Shown one piece after another: positions 42,416 through 54,800 of a DNA stretch of 64,000 nt. Location: the NCBI GenBank assembly GCA_963573305.1, contig OY754337.1, positions 82,597,094 through 82,661,093 of the forward strand, written 5' to 3'. This DNA comes from Pyrrhosoma nymphula. Lineage: Eukaryota > Arthropoda > Insecta > Odonata > Coenagrionidae. The translations under genes were made by a program, and so were the position numbers. Positions within the stretch are counted from its first letter, which is position 1; every line of letters begins with the position of its first letter. The notes under the pieces were generated by a model. The model saw only the letters and a program-made list of their open reading frames with translations. It searched no databases and was not told where the DNA came from.

Positions 42416-45400
42416 ATAACTGGAACATTAACTCAATAATAATTGTTTTTAGCTGTAGGAAATACAAAGTTGCATAGCCTTCATCAAAGAGATAGGCATA
42501 TGTGGACAAACATAGAAGAGAATCAGAGGAGGAAGAATGCATAATGGAAATACTTACATTCAACAGAATTGAAATGTGTAAGTATTAAGGTTTTTATTAC
42601 TTGGTGGCAATATATTTATCATTGAATTTTGTGTTGAATTTCAATTGTGACAAATTCATGAATCAATTATTTTGAGTTGGGGGAAAATAGTAGTTTTTTT
42701 GTGTAGGTGAGTTTATCTGAGAGTGATAGATCGTTCCTTCCATGGATTAAGGGGTTTGATGGGTTTGATAGTGGTGTTTGTGGTTGCTCATGGCAAATAA
42801 GTAAGGTTTTGTTTCTGTAAAGGTTGCTGACTTGAATAAGGGTCAGAATTTTATATTTTATGTATTTGATATGGTTTACAGGAGGTAGAATTGATACCTG
42901 CAATGACTCATACAGCCCTTTTCTGCTATTTAATAATAATAATATGTACATATATTTATTCACCTTCAGTGTTACAAGGTATGTCAGTCTAGCATTATAT
43001 ACAGCAAAAAATATATATTTACAAGAAAATCAATCAAAAAAAAATTCCCAGCCAAGACTTGCAAATTGCAATAAATGCTTGATTGTCTGCGATAAATTCA
43101 TTTAGGTCATAGTATGCCTTTTTTGCAGAATTTTTTAATTTGAGATTTAAACAGAATTTTTTAATTTGAGATTTAAACTGGTGGTATCCAAGTTTTTAAA
43201 TTTGTCAGGCAATTTGTTGTAATATTGAATTCCCATTTAGAGTGGACTTTTTTTAATAAGATGAAGTATATATTATATGGTATTAACGTGAGTTTGCCTG
43301 CCCGGTGTGGTGACCATGATTGTTTGACCATGGGTTACAAGATAGTGACTGAAATAGTGGAAGTTTTCATTCACAAACGTTAGGATGTTCAGAATGTATA
43401 TATACTAGGTAAAGTTAGTATTTTATCTTCTATGAAATAAGGTCTACAAGATTCATATGGTTTCAGGTTTTTGATTATCCTCACTGCTCTCTTTTGTAAT
43501 CTGAAAATTCAGTACCTATTTGGAAAATTTGAAGATTTTATCTCAGTGGGGGCACAGCCAAGGAACCCACCCTCATGACCCTCTTGCGACCAATCTTGTT
43601 CTACCTCCACCCTCCTTTTCTTACTTTTTAAAGTAGTTACCAGCATTCCATTACCTCCATTTTTATGTTCCAACCACATGCTCTGCCTCTTGTCTTATCT
43701 CCTTTTGCTACCTCCTTTTCCTTCTGAACCAAATACGGCTGCTAATAGCATTCTAATTTTTCTGGACGTGTCCTAATTCAACGTGGATTGTCCATGAGGA
43801 ATTCATGAAATTGTTGGAATTTTGGTTTTCAAAATTTGAAACCTTAGTATCATTGCATAAGTTGTGTTACTGCAGTAATGAAATTGGCCACAATAAGTGT
43901 GTTAGTTATGATGTAAAGTGCACCTGTGGTGTACATCAGGACAGTAAAGGTTCCAAAGGTTGCAACATTTCAATACTACATTTCGTTGCTTGACTGAAGA
44001 CCTTATTCCTGAGAAAAACACAACAGCCACGTCTGAGGCAGGATTTGAAACTGAAACCTTTGGAATGTGCACTGTCCTGTTGTACACCAGGATAGTAGCG
44101 AAATGTAGCATTTGTAGTCGGGACACCAAAAAATCAAAATCCACAACTATGTATTAGGAAATCTGTGTACGAAACAGCAAATGTATATGGACTTTAATGA
44201 TAATTAATATTCCCTTTCCCAAAGAAGAAAAGAGCCAAGAGACTCGAAGACTTGAGAACATTTGCATTGTAGGCACTGCTACGTTAAGTGGATGTGTGGT
44301 GCAAGCGACAGGAAAAACTTTGATGCAAGTAACAATTACTCATCCTCACACAGCAAGCTAATTACCTCAAGGCACCTTGGATCATTCCCAAAAACAGCTG
44401 TAGTTGGCTCACAGGCTCTTACATTAACATTAGTTCTGGTTTGAAGCTCCAATTCTTAGCATGGCAGGGTATCTGCTTCTTGAGGCAAGCATCTTAAGGT
44501 AGCCTTGCTCCGTGCGTGTATGGCTAAAGACTTGTTTTTCCTCCAAAATGTAATTGCTTTAATTTTCTTTTGATTTGTCCTCAATCCACATCTTTCTTCA
44601 ATGGCACTGGTTTTAACATTTAAAACAAAGACAACAACTGCTTGCTGACCATACATCTTGTCAGTTTTTGTTACCAGCCATAAAAATTCTGATATGTGAT
44701 ATCCCAGACAGCACATAAAATTTTGTATCCGTATACGACGGTGGACAAACAGGATACAAGAATTGCCATATGAAATGTTCGCAAGAGAATTTTATGAATA
44801 TGCAAGCACTAGTTCTCGAGAGAATGAGCATACATTTTAAGTTTACCCTTGCACATAACATTCAGAATTAAAACAACGTATTATATTTTATAATATTTAC
44901 AACAATATATATTTTAATTTAGAATTTGTTACAAATAGCCTATTAAATGTAAATAAATTTTCTTTCTTTCATATGATTTGATTTAAATTTTGGTAAAACC
45001 ATTAAGAATTATGTAATAAAGTGATTATGGCTTATGGCAGGACTAATCATGTAGATAAGTCAATACGAAATGGGAACCAGACAAATGAAGGAGACTTTGT
45101 AGCAAGCAATCAAGGTCCCTCAAGCAATATTCACCTTTGGAGTGGTGGCTGCAGACGCTGTGATCACCTTAAAAACATGGCGTGACTACTCATTGGGCAC
45201 AACATTTAGTCTTGCAGAAATGTTGGCCAACATGGAACTCCTAACATGAAGGATGACCGACAAAGACTCAAGCTGTCCCTCTTTCTTAGAGCTCATGTAT
45301 TTTTCCTAAATTTTCTGAAAAATATACATCTTGATAAGCAACACTTCTAATTTACAGACCATCTGACTTTCTTTTAACTCTGGGTTGAAGCTCCAATTCT

Positions 45401-45590
45401 TATAAGATATATATCAGCTATAGCTGATGGACTACAGAAGATTTCTTACCCTGGTAATATCAACAAGTAAGTGTTTTTCATCTATAACACCATCACATAA
45501 TACTTGGAGTCTTCTGAATCAAATGACTCACAGATATGCTTATCAAAAGGCAATTGCGTTCAAGTGCTATCTTATCATATTATCTACATA
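42416..45590. other. Intergenic AT-rich DNA
   Basis: No host exon recognised. It contains a 28-bp tandem duplication (listed) and an imperfect inverted repeat at 43927-44105 (GGTGTACA(T/A)CAGGACAGT arms). Confidence 0.4.
43127..43182 (+). repeat. Tandem duplication of a 28-bp unit
   Basis: Two copies of CAGAATTTTTTAATTTGAG followed by ATTTAAA stand side by side. Confidence 0.9.
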
Positions 45591-48002
45591 TACAGTAAAA
45601 CTTCCTCGAACTTCGGGGTTACATTCTGCAGGGCTTACTGCATTATGTGGTTCCGCGTTGGAGGAAGTATTTATCTTTAGGAAATTAGGGGGTTGCATTC
45701 CTCAGTGGATAAAGGATGTTTTTCGATAATTATGTTTTAGCATACTTGAGAAAAGATCGATTTTGAATTATTGCTGCACCTGCGATTTGTATTAAATATT
45801 TATAATTATCAAGCAGATTGAAAAGTCATGATTTCATGTAATTTTACATTAGGTCGCGGCTCTTAATTTATAGTTCTTCCTCAATACCCGAAAGTGTGAA
45901 TAGGATTCCTTCTTTGTGATAAATCACGCGACACGTGCCGCTCGTCCTGAATTTATCTTGTCGATAACTGCTTCAGCTTCGATTATCTTCGTGATTAATT
46001 TTGCGTTGGAGTGAGAATGTTGTGCGGGAATATTTGTATCCGCAGCCTGATAGTATCAGTGATAGGCGGCCAGATTCCATGTGCGCATGTATCACGAAAC
46101 ACGTCGCGCAACCGTTTTCTTTCGGCCGCGCCAAAACAGCTTGACCACCTTTTTTTGTTCGAAGATTTGCGGAGCAATCGACGGCTGAAATCGAAAAGAC
46201 CTGGCCAAAATGAAATATTTTCACTTTCATTTGGAGTTCGGCGCTTTTACCATGTGATTTTATAACGTCAATGTGGTGAAGGATCTAAACAGTTTAAAGT
46301 TTTAGATTTTTTCAGATCAACCGAGATTTTTAAAGTTGAGAAAAAAAATTCAAAAGACTGAAGTCGCTGGTTTTTCGTAAAATTTTATTCTTAATTTTTG
46401 TTTGTGACGTTCGAACGAGAAATAGAACTATAGAATTAAAATAGAATTTTAACTCATTTATCATGAGTTAAAATTCTATTTCAAAAACTTAATTAAAAAT
46501 TAGATGTTTTTTTAAATTTAAATATTTGTGCTACTATTTGTTAACTCGAGATAACCTCTTTTAGATCTAATTTTTTCATAATAAGGACCAATAATTTAGG
46601 ATCGCCGCAATATTCACCAAATATAGGTATACCACAGTAAAGAAAGAATTCTGTACTACATTCTGAACAAGTAAAGCTCTGTATTAGGATCCAATGATGC
46701 GCTGTATTAGGATGTCCAATCAAGCGCTTTATGAACAAGAAAAACGTTGCCCCATCTTGCCCCCGTTCCATTAACAGGTTTGATTATGAAACGACGAGGC
46801 GAGGAAAGAAATCGGCGCCAAAATAAGCAGCATGATACGATTTTATGCAACGAACCTGAACTAAAAATTGCATTCCACGTTCTATTATATGTTTAAACCA
46901 CTTAAGTCGCGGCGTCACGACAAAGTACAGACGCGGAGAGATATAATTATGTGGTGGAAGCAAAAAGAGGGATCGAACAAGTCAGAGGCGAAAAGAGAAG
47001 GAAAAAGGAATTAAAAATATATTTATAATAGTGTCGAATTGTCAAAAGGTGACAGGAAGAATTTAAAAAACAGTGTTTCTGCAAGGAAAGCTATATATTT
47101 ATAAATAAGTCTTATAAGAAACCAGGAGAGAGGCCGAAACGGAAGGGATTACGGCGAGAACGGGAGACTCACGGCGGGCCGGAGAGAAATCAGCGAAAGT
47201 TGAGAAAATAGGATAACGATAAGTGCCATATTAAACTTTTATTATCGTGATAGTTAAAATAGCAAGAGGAAAAACTAAAGGACAAAGATAATTCAAGCCC
47301 TGGAAATTAAAAAGAAAAATCATCCAATTAAATTTTGTAATTGATAATATTAGTTAAAAAGTTTTAACGGTTGTAAATTGGGCCCAATAACCTATTTACT
47401 GAATTAAAATATATTTTGTTTGCATTCATTAAGTGTTTTCTGCATGTGATTTCTATAATAAATGTAATATTATCTAACTAGGTAAAACAAAGGAGACAAA
47501 GGTGAGTGTTACAATTGTAGATAACAATAAAAGTAATACAATGTATTTCTTAAGCTCTAAATATTGGTGTTGTTATAACCAAATCAAATTCTTTCATTAA
47601 ATGAAAGTATTATAGTATTTAATTAATTGGGCAAAGTGTTTTTATTAATATGTTGTCTAATACTAACCGTTAATCCCTTCAGCAAGGAGGTAAGATTTTA
47701 AGTGTTTGGGTAATTGCGAAGGTTATCGAAGTTCTTTTAATAGGAAACTAAAACGTGACCGGCTGAGGTTACACTACCTTTTCGTCAGTAATCGGGCCAT
47801 CACTGATTAAAAGCCTAACTCAAATGAATTTTTACATGATCGTATATGGTTCAGAAGCAGCAATCGTCGAAATTTTGCACTGCTTTGTGTTCTGACCATG
47901 TTTTAGCATTTTATAGCTTACAGTTTATAGTTAAAATTGCGGAGTGTTGAGCTTACAGTAGTTAAAATTGGGGAGTGTTGACATTTCTCCAATATCCATA
48001 TG
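45591..48002. other. Intergenic DNA with a GC-richer island near 45.9-46.25 kb
   Basis: The island has several CpG sites and short overlapping frames, none with recognised homology. A perfect palindrome is at 46438-46481. A 30-bp direct duplication (GTTAAAATTG(C/G)GGAGTGTTGA) is at 47931-47982. Confidence 0.4.
46438..46481. repeat. Perfect hairpin-forming palindrome
   Basis: Arms AAATAGAATTTTAACTCAT and its exact complement are separated by a 5-6 base loop. AT-rich, with no coding context; it could be a minimal foldback element. Confidence 0.9.
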
Positions 48003-50153
48003 CTCAGGTAAAAATATCTCATTTTCAACTGCTTTAAATCTGATTTTCAACTCATTTTCTCCACTCATTTGCAATTCATTTGTAATTCCTTTGCAAATTG
48101 AAACACGGGACAAATCAGTTAAAAATCAGTTGAAAATGAGTTTCTGAAACTGTTGAAAATGAGATTCAAAAGAGTTGCAAATGAGATTCAATAGAGTTGA
48201 AAATGAGATTCAACAGAGTTGAAAATGAGATTTAAAAGAGCTGAAAATTGGTTGAAAAACGCTGAAAATGACTTCCAAAAGTGATGTAAAAGCAAATACT
48301 TAGGCCAAATAATGTTTAATTGAAGCACAGATTTCACTAACATCAGCAAAATTTGATATCACTAGTATCAGCACAAGTTGAAATGAAACTCCGCTATAAC
48401 TAAAAATTTACAAACTTGGCATCTTAGTTATCGTTTCCAGTTGGCCACCATATTTTCCAAAGTGTCAAAAAGCAGAATCGGTTCTGTTGCTGAGGCAATG
48501 GCTAGCTATCCTTGAGAATGAAGACTATATTGGTGAACTTAAAAGAACTGTAAAACTTAATTCAAAATTTACAAATTTTATTGCTCGTAACGCTAGAATA
48601 GCATACATAAAAATCACAAATTCAAAATACTTAAAAAGTTAAAAACATTTGACTCATATAATGCCTCCTTAAAATGCTGCCAGTCAACATCTGAGTAACT
48701 GCCCCAACTACCATGCCTTTTCTTGATGTTCCAGTATTAGCTTTTTTGCTGGAAAGAAGTTAGGATCAATAGACAGCATCACCAAAGTCCTAATGCCAGA
48801 CATATAGGAGTACAAACACCATGCGAATGAGAATAGTTAATTTTGCTAATTTCATAGGGTAATGTCTACACTATTACCTCTTGAAATGAAGTTGTAATAG
48901 GTATGGTACTGTGAGTTCTCTATTTTCGTCTCCCAAGTTATAAAAAGGGTTCCTACTGCGATTCCATCCTCATAGTCGTGAGCCTCGCTTCCGCACTTCT
49001 GAAAATTAGGAGTGATGAAGATGTAACGATTTCATTCACTTTCCATCATGAATTTTCTATAACAGAAAAATGCTTACAGGTTCAATTACCACCGCTTAAA
49101 AGAGCAGGAGAGGATTGATGCTTTATCTTACCAGAAATCGGCGACGTCCGTCTTTCTAGACTTCTCTCACACTTTTCGTAGGTTACGTACGCTAGGATTC
49201 ACCCTTGTGCCAATGATTACACGGTTGGCTTCCCACGAAATTTCCGATTGAAATAGCTCATCGTACGATGGACAAACAATGACCTTCGGCTCCTAAAAGT
49301 ATTCCAAAATTTCCATGGAGTATCACAAAGTTCATGGACAGACAGGAGATATGAAACATTTAATACGGTAGATACAAAGGATGTTTCAAGACTTATATTC
49401 TTAGTGAACTACGATCGTTAACTCATACCTGTGAATTTCTTTCCTTCCATTCATTCTTCTTGCAGACAATATGCAAACACATTTACGTAATATACAGCAC
49501 TGCAACTACTAATTAGTTGTAAATATCACAAGTTAAACAAGTAAACAAACGGAAGAAATCACACGAACGTCCTAAAACACATAAAACTGAACATCGAAAT
49601 GCAACCGCCTTCACCGCCAAATTCAATAATGAGACGATAATTCACTTGAAAATCAGTTGCAAACCAGTCCAAGTAAGATAAGTTGAAAAACAGATTGAAA
49701 ATCAGTTGAAAAATAGTTTTTAAGTAAAAAGCAGTTGCATCACAGTTTTATTTAATATGAGTTGCAAAATAGTTTGAAAATCGGTAGCAAAATTGAGTGA
49801 AAATCAGTTGCATAAGAATTAAAAAAATAAAAATCAGTTGCGTAACAGTTTAGCAGAAAATCAGTTGAAAAATAGTTTGATAATGTGTTGCAAAATTGAG
49901 TGAAAATCAGTTGCATAAGAGTTAAAAAAATAAAAATCAGTTGCATAACAGTTTAGAAGAAAATCAGTTGAAAAATAGTTCGATAATGTGTTGCAAAATA
50001 GAGTGAAAATGGGTTCCAAATGAGCATGACACTAAAAATTGGGATGCAAACCAGTGAAAATCAGTTTCAAATCAGTTGAAGATGAGTTTATTGTGTTTAA
50101 AAGAGTTTCAAACCAGTTTCAAATGAATTGCATAAGAGATATTTTTACCTGAG
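48003..50153. mobile_element. Foldback-type element with ends made of degenerate short repeats
   Basis: The extreme ends are an exact inverted pair CTCAGGTAAAAATATCTC (48003-48020 and, inverted, 50136-50153). Inside each end are arrays of an approximately 12-22-bp repeat of the form GTTGAAAATGAGATTCAA or GAAAATCAGTTGCA (left about 48020-48280; right about 49645-50130). At the left end the array switches orientation near 48110. The central 1.3 kb has no open frame of note. The architecture recalls foldback elements whose long inverted ends are built from short tandem repeats. A clear target duplication was not found. Confidence 0.75.
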
Positions 50154-51580
50154 TGATTATATGTGATGATGGGGGAACACGCGGGGCTCTAAATTACTTT
50201 TACTGGAGGAAAGACGAGAGAAAATTAGTAATTTTCATGGAGAATTAAGTTGTGGAGATGGGAGCAATAGAATAAAAATAGAAAAATATTGAAGCAGGAA
50301 TAGTAAAATCACCATGAGAAACAAAGGGGCTGTCCATATTGTCATTGAATGAGTATGTGTAATTAATTGTTATTTATTATTTATTTGGTTTATTATTTTC
50401 ATTGGTATTTCTCAATGAAATAAACTCGAAAGTTACCTCAGTGACAGATGTAAATTGCACTTTGAATTGCATAATAAGTAAAGGTGAGCTTTCGTCTCGC
50501 CAGCGAAAACGCGATTTACACCAAATTTCACCTTTACTGTACAGTTTATAGCAAATATAGTTAATAACGACTCAAATTCATCAAACATTATAGCTTTTTA
50601 TTAGTAAAAAACTCGTTTTTATTTGCTTGTTAATTTTTAGGAACCGATGTAATGATTTGATGTCAATAATCAGCGGTATGAAACACACGTAAGTCGGCGC
50701 CAATACGCTTACCGTCTTTCATTTCTTTTGTCCAGTAGCGCATGCGCTATGGTATTGCGCTATCCCATGGTATTTTGAAAAAAATTGATTATATCCATGC
50801 ATTTTTTAATTTAAGATTAAATTCTATGATAGGAACCTCTAGTCAGAATTATATTAGCAAATGAAACTTTTACAGTTATTTCTTAGTAGGTCACTACATT
50901 TTCACCAAACAGCTTAATTGTACTGATCGTACTGATTATTTGGTCGATGTCATTTATTTGCTATATATATCTATATAAAATTCAACAAAAATTGAAGTAC
51001 CATCGTATTTTAAGCCAATGGTGTCATGAGAGGCTGCGAACATGTAGTGTTCTTGACAGTTTGTTAGAACTAAAAAATGCATTCCCTAAAATGAAAAAAA
51101 AATGAAAATTCCCTAAAACATTTTTTTTAGGGAATTTTCTGTAATTAATTAATGTTAATGTACATGTTGCCTTATTACTATGATTTTTATATTATTCTAC
51201 GGTAGTTACATCATTGGACAGTGAATTTTAATATAGTAATTTCTCTGTTTTAAATTTAACGTCATTTATCACAGTATTTATACCGCATTTTTGCACTTGT
51301 GAATTTAAATGTATAGCGTTTACTCCGTTGATGTTTCTTCCCGTATTTAACTCGGACTGTCTCTTATTATTGCTACAAAAATGTATACAGATATTATTAA
51401 AATTTGTTTTTCCTCTACTTTTGCGTTTACTTGCGTCACCAGTCCTCTAATTTCAGGAATTGTGATTAATCTTGGTTATGAGACTTTGCGGTGTTGGTGT
51501 GCTAGTTTAAATATCGGCAAAAGGAAATAAAATTTAAATATACACTGCTCTTTGGGGTTACCACCATATTTAAAATTTGA
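50154..51580. other. Upstream flank of MTRR, no recognised gene
   Basis: No flavodoxin-domain exon was recognised on the plus strand. A 17-bp motif TAAAGGTGAGCTTTCGT at 50479-50495 recurs at 52116-52132. A small hairpin based on TTCCCTAAAA and TTTTAGGGAA is near 51075-51135. Confidence 0.4.
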
Positions 51581-51728
51581 ATTGCCGCCATTTTCCGACG
51601 AAAGAGCCAGGCCAGCTGAGAAAGTAATATGGCGGGCACGTTGGTTTTCTGTTAAAGATTGTTAAAGCAATAGTTTCGTGGCACATGTGCGATGTGGAAA
51701 TCCAGCAAATGATTAGCTCCTTAAAGCC
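51581..51728 (+). promoter_or_regulatory. Putative MTRR promoter and 5' UTR
   Basis: A locally GC-richer segment holds GCCGCCATTTTCC and, shortly after, ATATGGCGGGC, two YY1/Pho-like GCCAT cores in opposite orientation, as often seen at housekeeping starts. An in-frame TAG at 51714-51716 lies 13 bases before the chosen ATG. This suggests that the visible first exon is the true 5' end rather than an internal exon. Confidence 0.45.
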
Positions 51729-51836
51729 ATGACAAGTTTAAGAATCCCAAGTTTACCAGAAGAATACGTTGAATTAAGTCACACTTCCGAAAATGAGGTC
51801 AATTTTCTTCTTTCTGCCAGTGTTGTCGGATTTGAG
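51729..51836 (+). CDS. MTRR: MTRR exon 1 (linker segment)
   Basis: The ATG at 51729 starts MTSLRIPSLPEEYVELSHTS. The donor GAG|GTAGTA ends the 36-codon exon in phase 0. The upstream in-frame stop at 51714 supports this ATG unless an acceptor lies within 51717-51727; AGs at 51716 and 51726 exist but lack a good pyrimidine tract. A shorter exon ending at 51797 (GAG|GTCAAT) is less likely, because SASVVGFEVVPLT aligns across the preferred junction. Confidence 0.75.
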
Positions 51837-54800
51837 GTAGTATGATTTTTCACTGTAGTTAATTTCCTCTTTTCAGGTGGTCCCACTCACAAATATTCAG
51901 AACGGGTTGCCGTTCCCCCTTGCTTCCAGCAAAATCAAGTTTCTACCTCTAACGTGCATTAAATTACTGTCGATAAAATCGGATGTCAAGGACGTGTTTG
52001 AAGTGGAGTTGGATTTGAAGGTAAGAATGCTTATAGGGTCGATTGATACCATTGTGGCTGCGTCATTTTAAATTGTTAATGCATGGGTTAAGAGGGAAGG
52101 TGGCGGTTATGGGTAAAGGTGAGCTTTCGTAGGGGGATTCGACTTTCAGAGTACAGGGCACAAGGAAAAAATTCATTGCTCAGTAACCATTTCACATATC
52201 ACCATGAAATGTTTACCTCTTGTATATCAAAGTACATTAATTCCATATAAATATTTTCTACCACCCTGGCATTTCTATGTTGGTCACCATAATGTCATTA
52301 GTCGTTAGTTAAACAAGTTTTTGAACTCAAAAACATGACTTCATATTTTCACAATTATCACCCTAAGGCAGAGTACTCTGCTTAGTAAACTACTACTTAG
52401 TAAACTCATCTATTTTTTTTAATTGGACCTAAATATGTGCTCTAATAGACTGTGAAATAAAAATGGTGGTGTTTTGACTGCCACTGTGAGTATTTCAGGT
52501 TTCACTTTTCTTCTATCTCGGAGAGAGTGATTTTGGACAAATACTGTAGGTACACTTAATAAGGATAACTGTATGGAAATGCCTGTGATCATGTGGAAAT
52601 ATTTGAAATAATGGTCAGTAAATGATAGGCCTAACATCTAATTTTATTGAATGTGCCTCTTGTTCATGCAAATATTAAAAAAAATTATACTGGGCTTGTG
52701 GAAGCCGAGGGGAAAAATGTTTCAGCAACTGTGAAATGATACACTTTATCTAGCATTTTATATTTTTTACAAATTTTAATTGAAAAAGTTTTGGAACTAA
52801 TAATTATTTCTCACATTATGCAATATGTGATAATTGATTTAAATTATACGCTTAAATTATTTTCATGGATAGAATGAAGGATAGTAGACCTTTTGTAGAA
52901 TTGAAGAGGGAAATTCAATGTAGAATGGGATACAATCCAAGTTCATTACAAAAGGTTCCATGTGAACCTACCTTAACCAGTAGATTACCTTGAAGATACT
53001 TGTAAATAGTATAACCTACCTTTAAACTGTAGTGAAATGTGTCTGACTGTTCTGGCTTTGCATGAAGTCAGCCTCATTTTCACTTAAGTAGTACATCCCT
53101 CCAGAATCCTTGGAGATAGGAGGACTGACAGAGTAAATGTTACTATGCAAGTATAGTTATGTAGCAGATGTCTCCATTAGCCCCATACTTTAGTGGTACT
53201 GGGTGAGTATAAATATCTGGGATACTTAGGTGAGTATAAATATCTCCTTTCACTGAGAGGGAGATAATGGTGACGTAATAGGCTACATTGTGTTTTCCCT
53301 TACCTGGGATATGTTACATGCATTGAATCATATGAAAAAATAAAGAATGTTACGCAATCCCACCCATTCTACTTCACCTGTCAAGGTTATACTGGCTCCC
53401 CAATGAATGAAAATATTAAGTTAATTGTACCTATCACCATTGTACCTAATAGTGGCTTACAGGTTACAATGTAATTTCCCTTACCTGGGACATGTTACAT
53501 ACATTTAAGCATATAGAAAAATTGAGAAGGTAACACAATCCCACCTCACATATCTGTGTTTTACTACCTCCCCAAGTAATAAGAGAAAGAGAAAATTTAC
53601 TACATTGTACTTATCAACTTCCATGTTGAAAAAAAAACTAAATTGTATCACTGTGAGGACATTATAAATCACAAAAGGCTCTAGGGAAGGCTTTTTAGTC
53701 TTCTGCCAACACTTCTTGGGAGAAGGTGTGCTCCATGTGATTTTAATAATGGGTTTACATGACTCTTGTGAGAGATAATGAATAGGCATTAACGTTAAGT
53801 TGCAAAATCATATTTTTCAAAGAACTCAAATTTGATTGCACTTGCTAAGTTTAGAGAGGTATCTACATGATATATTAGCCTAAATTATAAAATGCAGGAT
53901 GGTCACAGAATTAGACATTTGTGTTGGTAGTGATAGTGATAGATAGTTGGTAGTGATGTCCTACAGATGAATTACAAATTCCCACTTTTTTCCTGATATA
54001 TATTTTATTTTATTTGCTGCAGCCACGACTTGAATGATGATGTGAGGAAATAGGCAATTACATTCTTAAGACACGATTACTGATAAGAAATATAGATAGC
54101 TTTAAAGGGAAATTCTATTCTTGTAACAAGAATGTGCAAACAAAATGCAGAAATCGTTGCCTTATCTTTTCTCAGGGGTGCATTGTTCCTCATTATAGAA
54201 GTAGCTGTTTTTTAAATTCAGAATAGGTGTACTTACTCGAGGGTTAGTTTCAAATCAGACGGTGTTGTCTCTCCATTCCTGAAATGAAGCAAGTTTATTC
54301 TAAATATCTTAACCATGCTGTAAATATGATTGCAGATAGGAAGGAATTACAGCTGTGTAAAAAGTTTAATAATGTTTGGGTATTTGCATCGAAGCGTCCA
54401 GTCTGCGAGTTCCTCAAATTCACCTGCTTTCCGTTCACCTTCAACTTCACATATTGCTACGCTACACATGCACATTTATACTAACCTTTCATTTTCTTCA
54501 TAAACCCTTTTTCTTTTGTAAACCATTCACTTAAACCTGTAAAGTGCATCTATTTTTCTACACCATGTTCGAAAACCTGACCTTTTCCTCCTAGTTCCCC
54601 GAGATGGCGCAGCGGTCGACCAGTTACTCCTCTTTGGTTCACACACATCACCCATGACTTTTCCCGCCTTCAATTATCCCTGCTTTTCACGGCTTTTAGA
54701 GACTGGGGGGACAGGTAACCTCTTGGAGCTACCCTATAATCTTTGGAGCTACCTCATTCCAGTGCCTCCATGCGGAAAATACGTAACTTTCATCACCAAC

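Noticed and set aside
49645..50130. Regularly repeated GAAAATCAGTTG units resembling a CRISPR or satellite array
   Set aside because: Units are short, degenerate and not separated by unique spacers of constant length; the exact inverted ends mark a foldback transposon, and the setting is eukaryotic.
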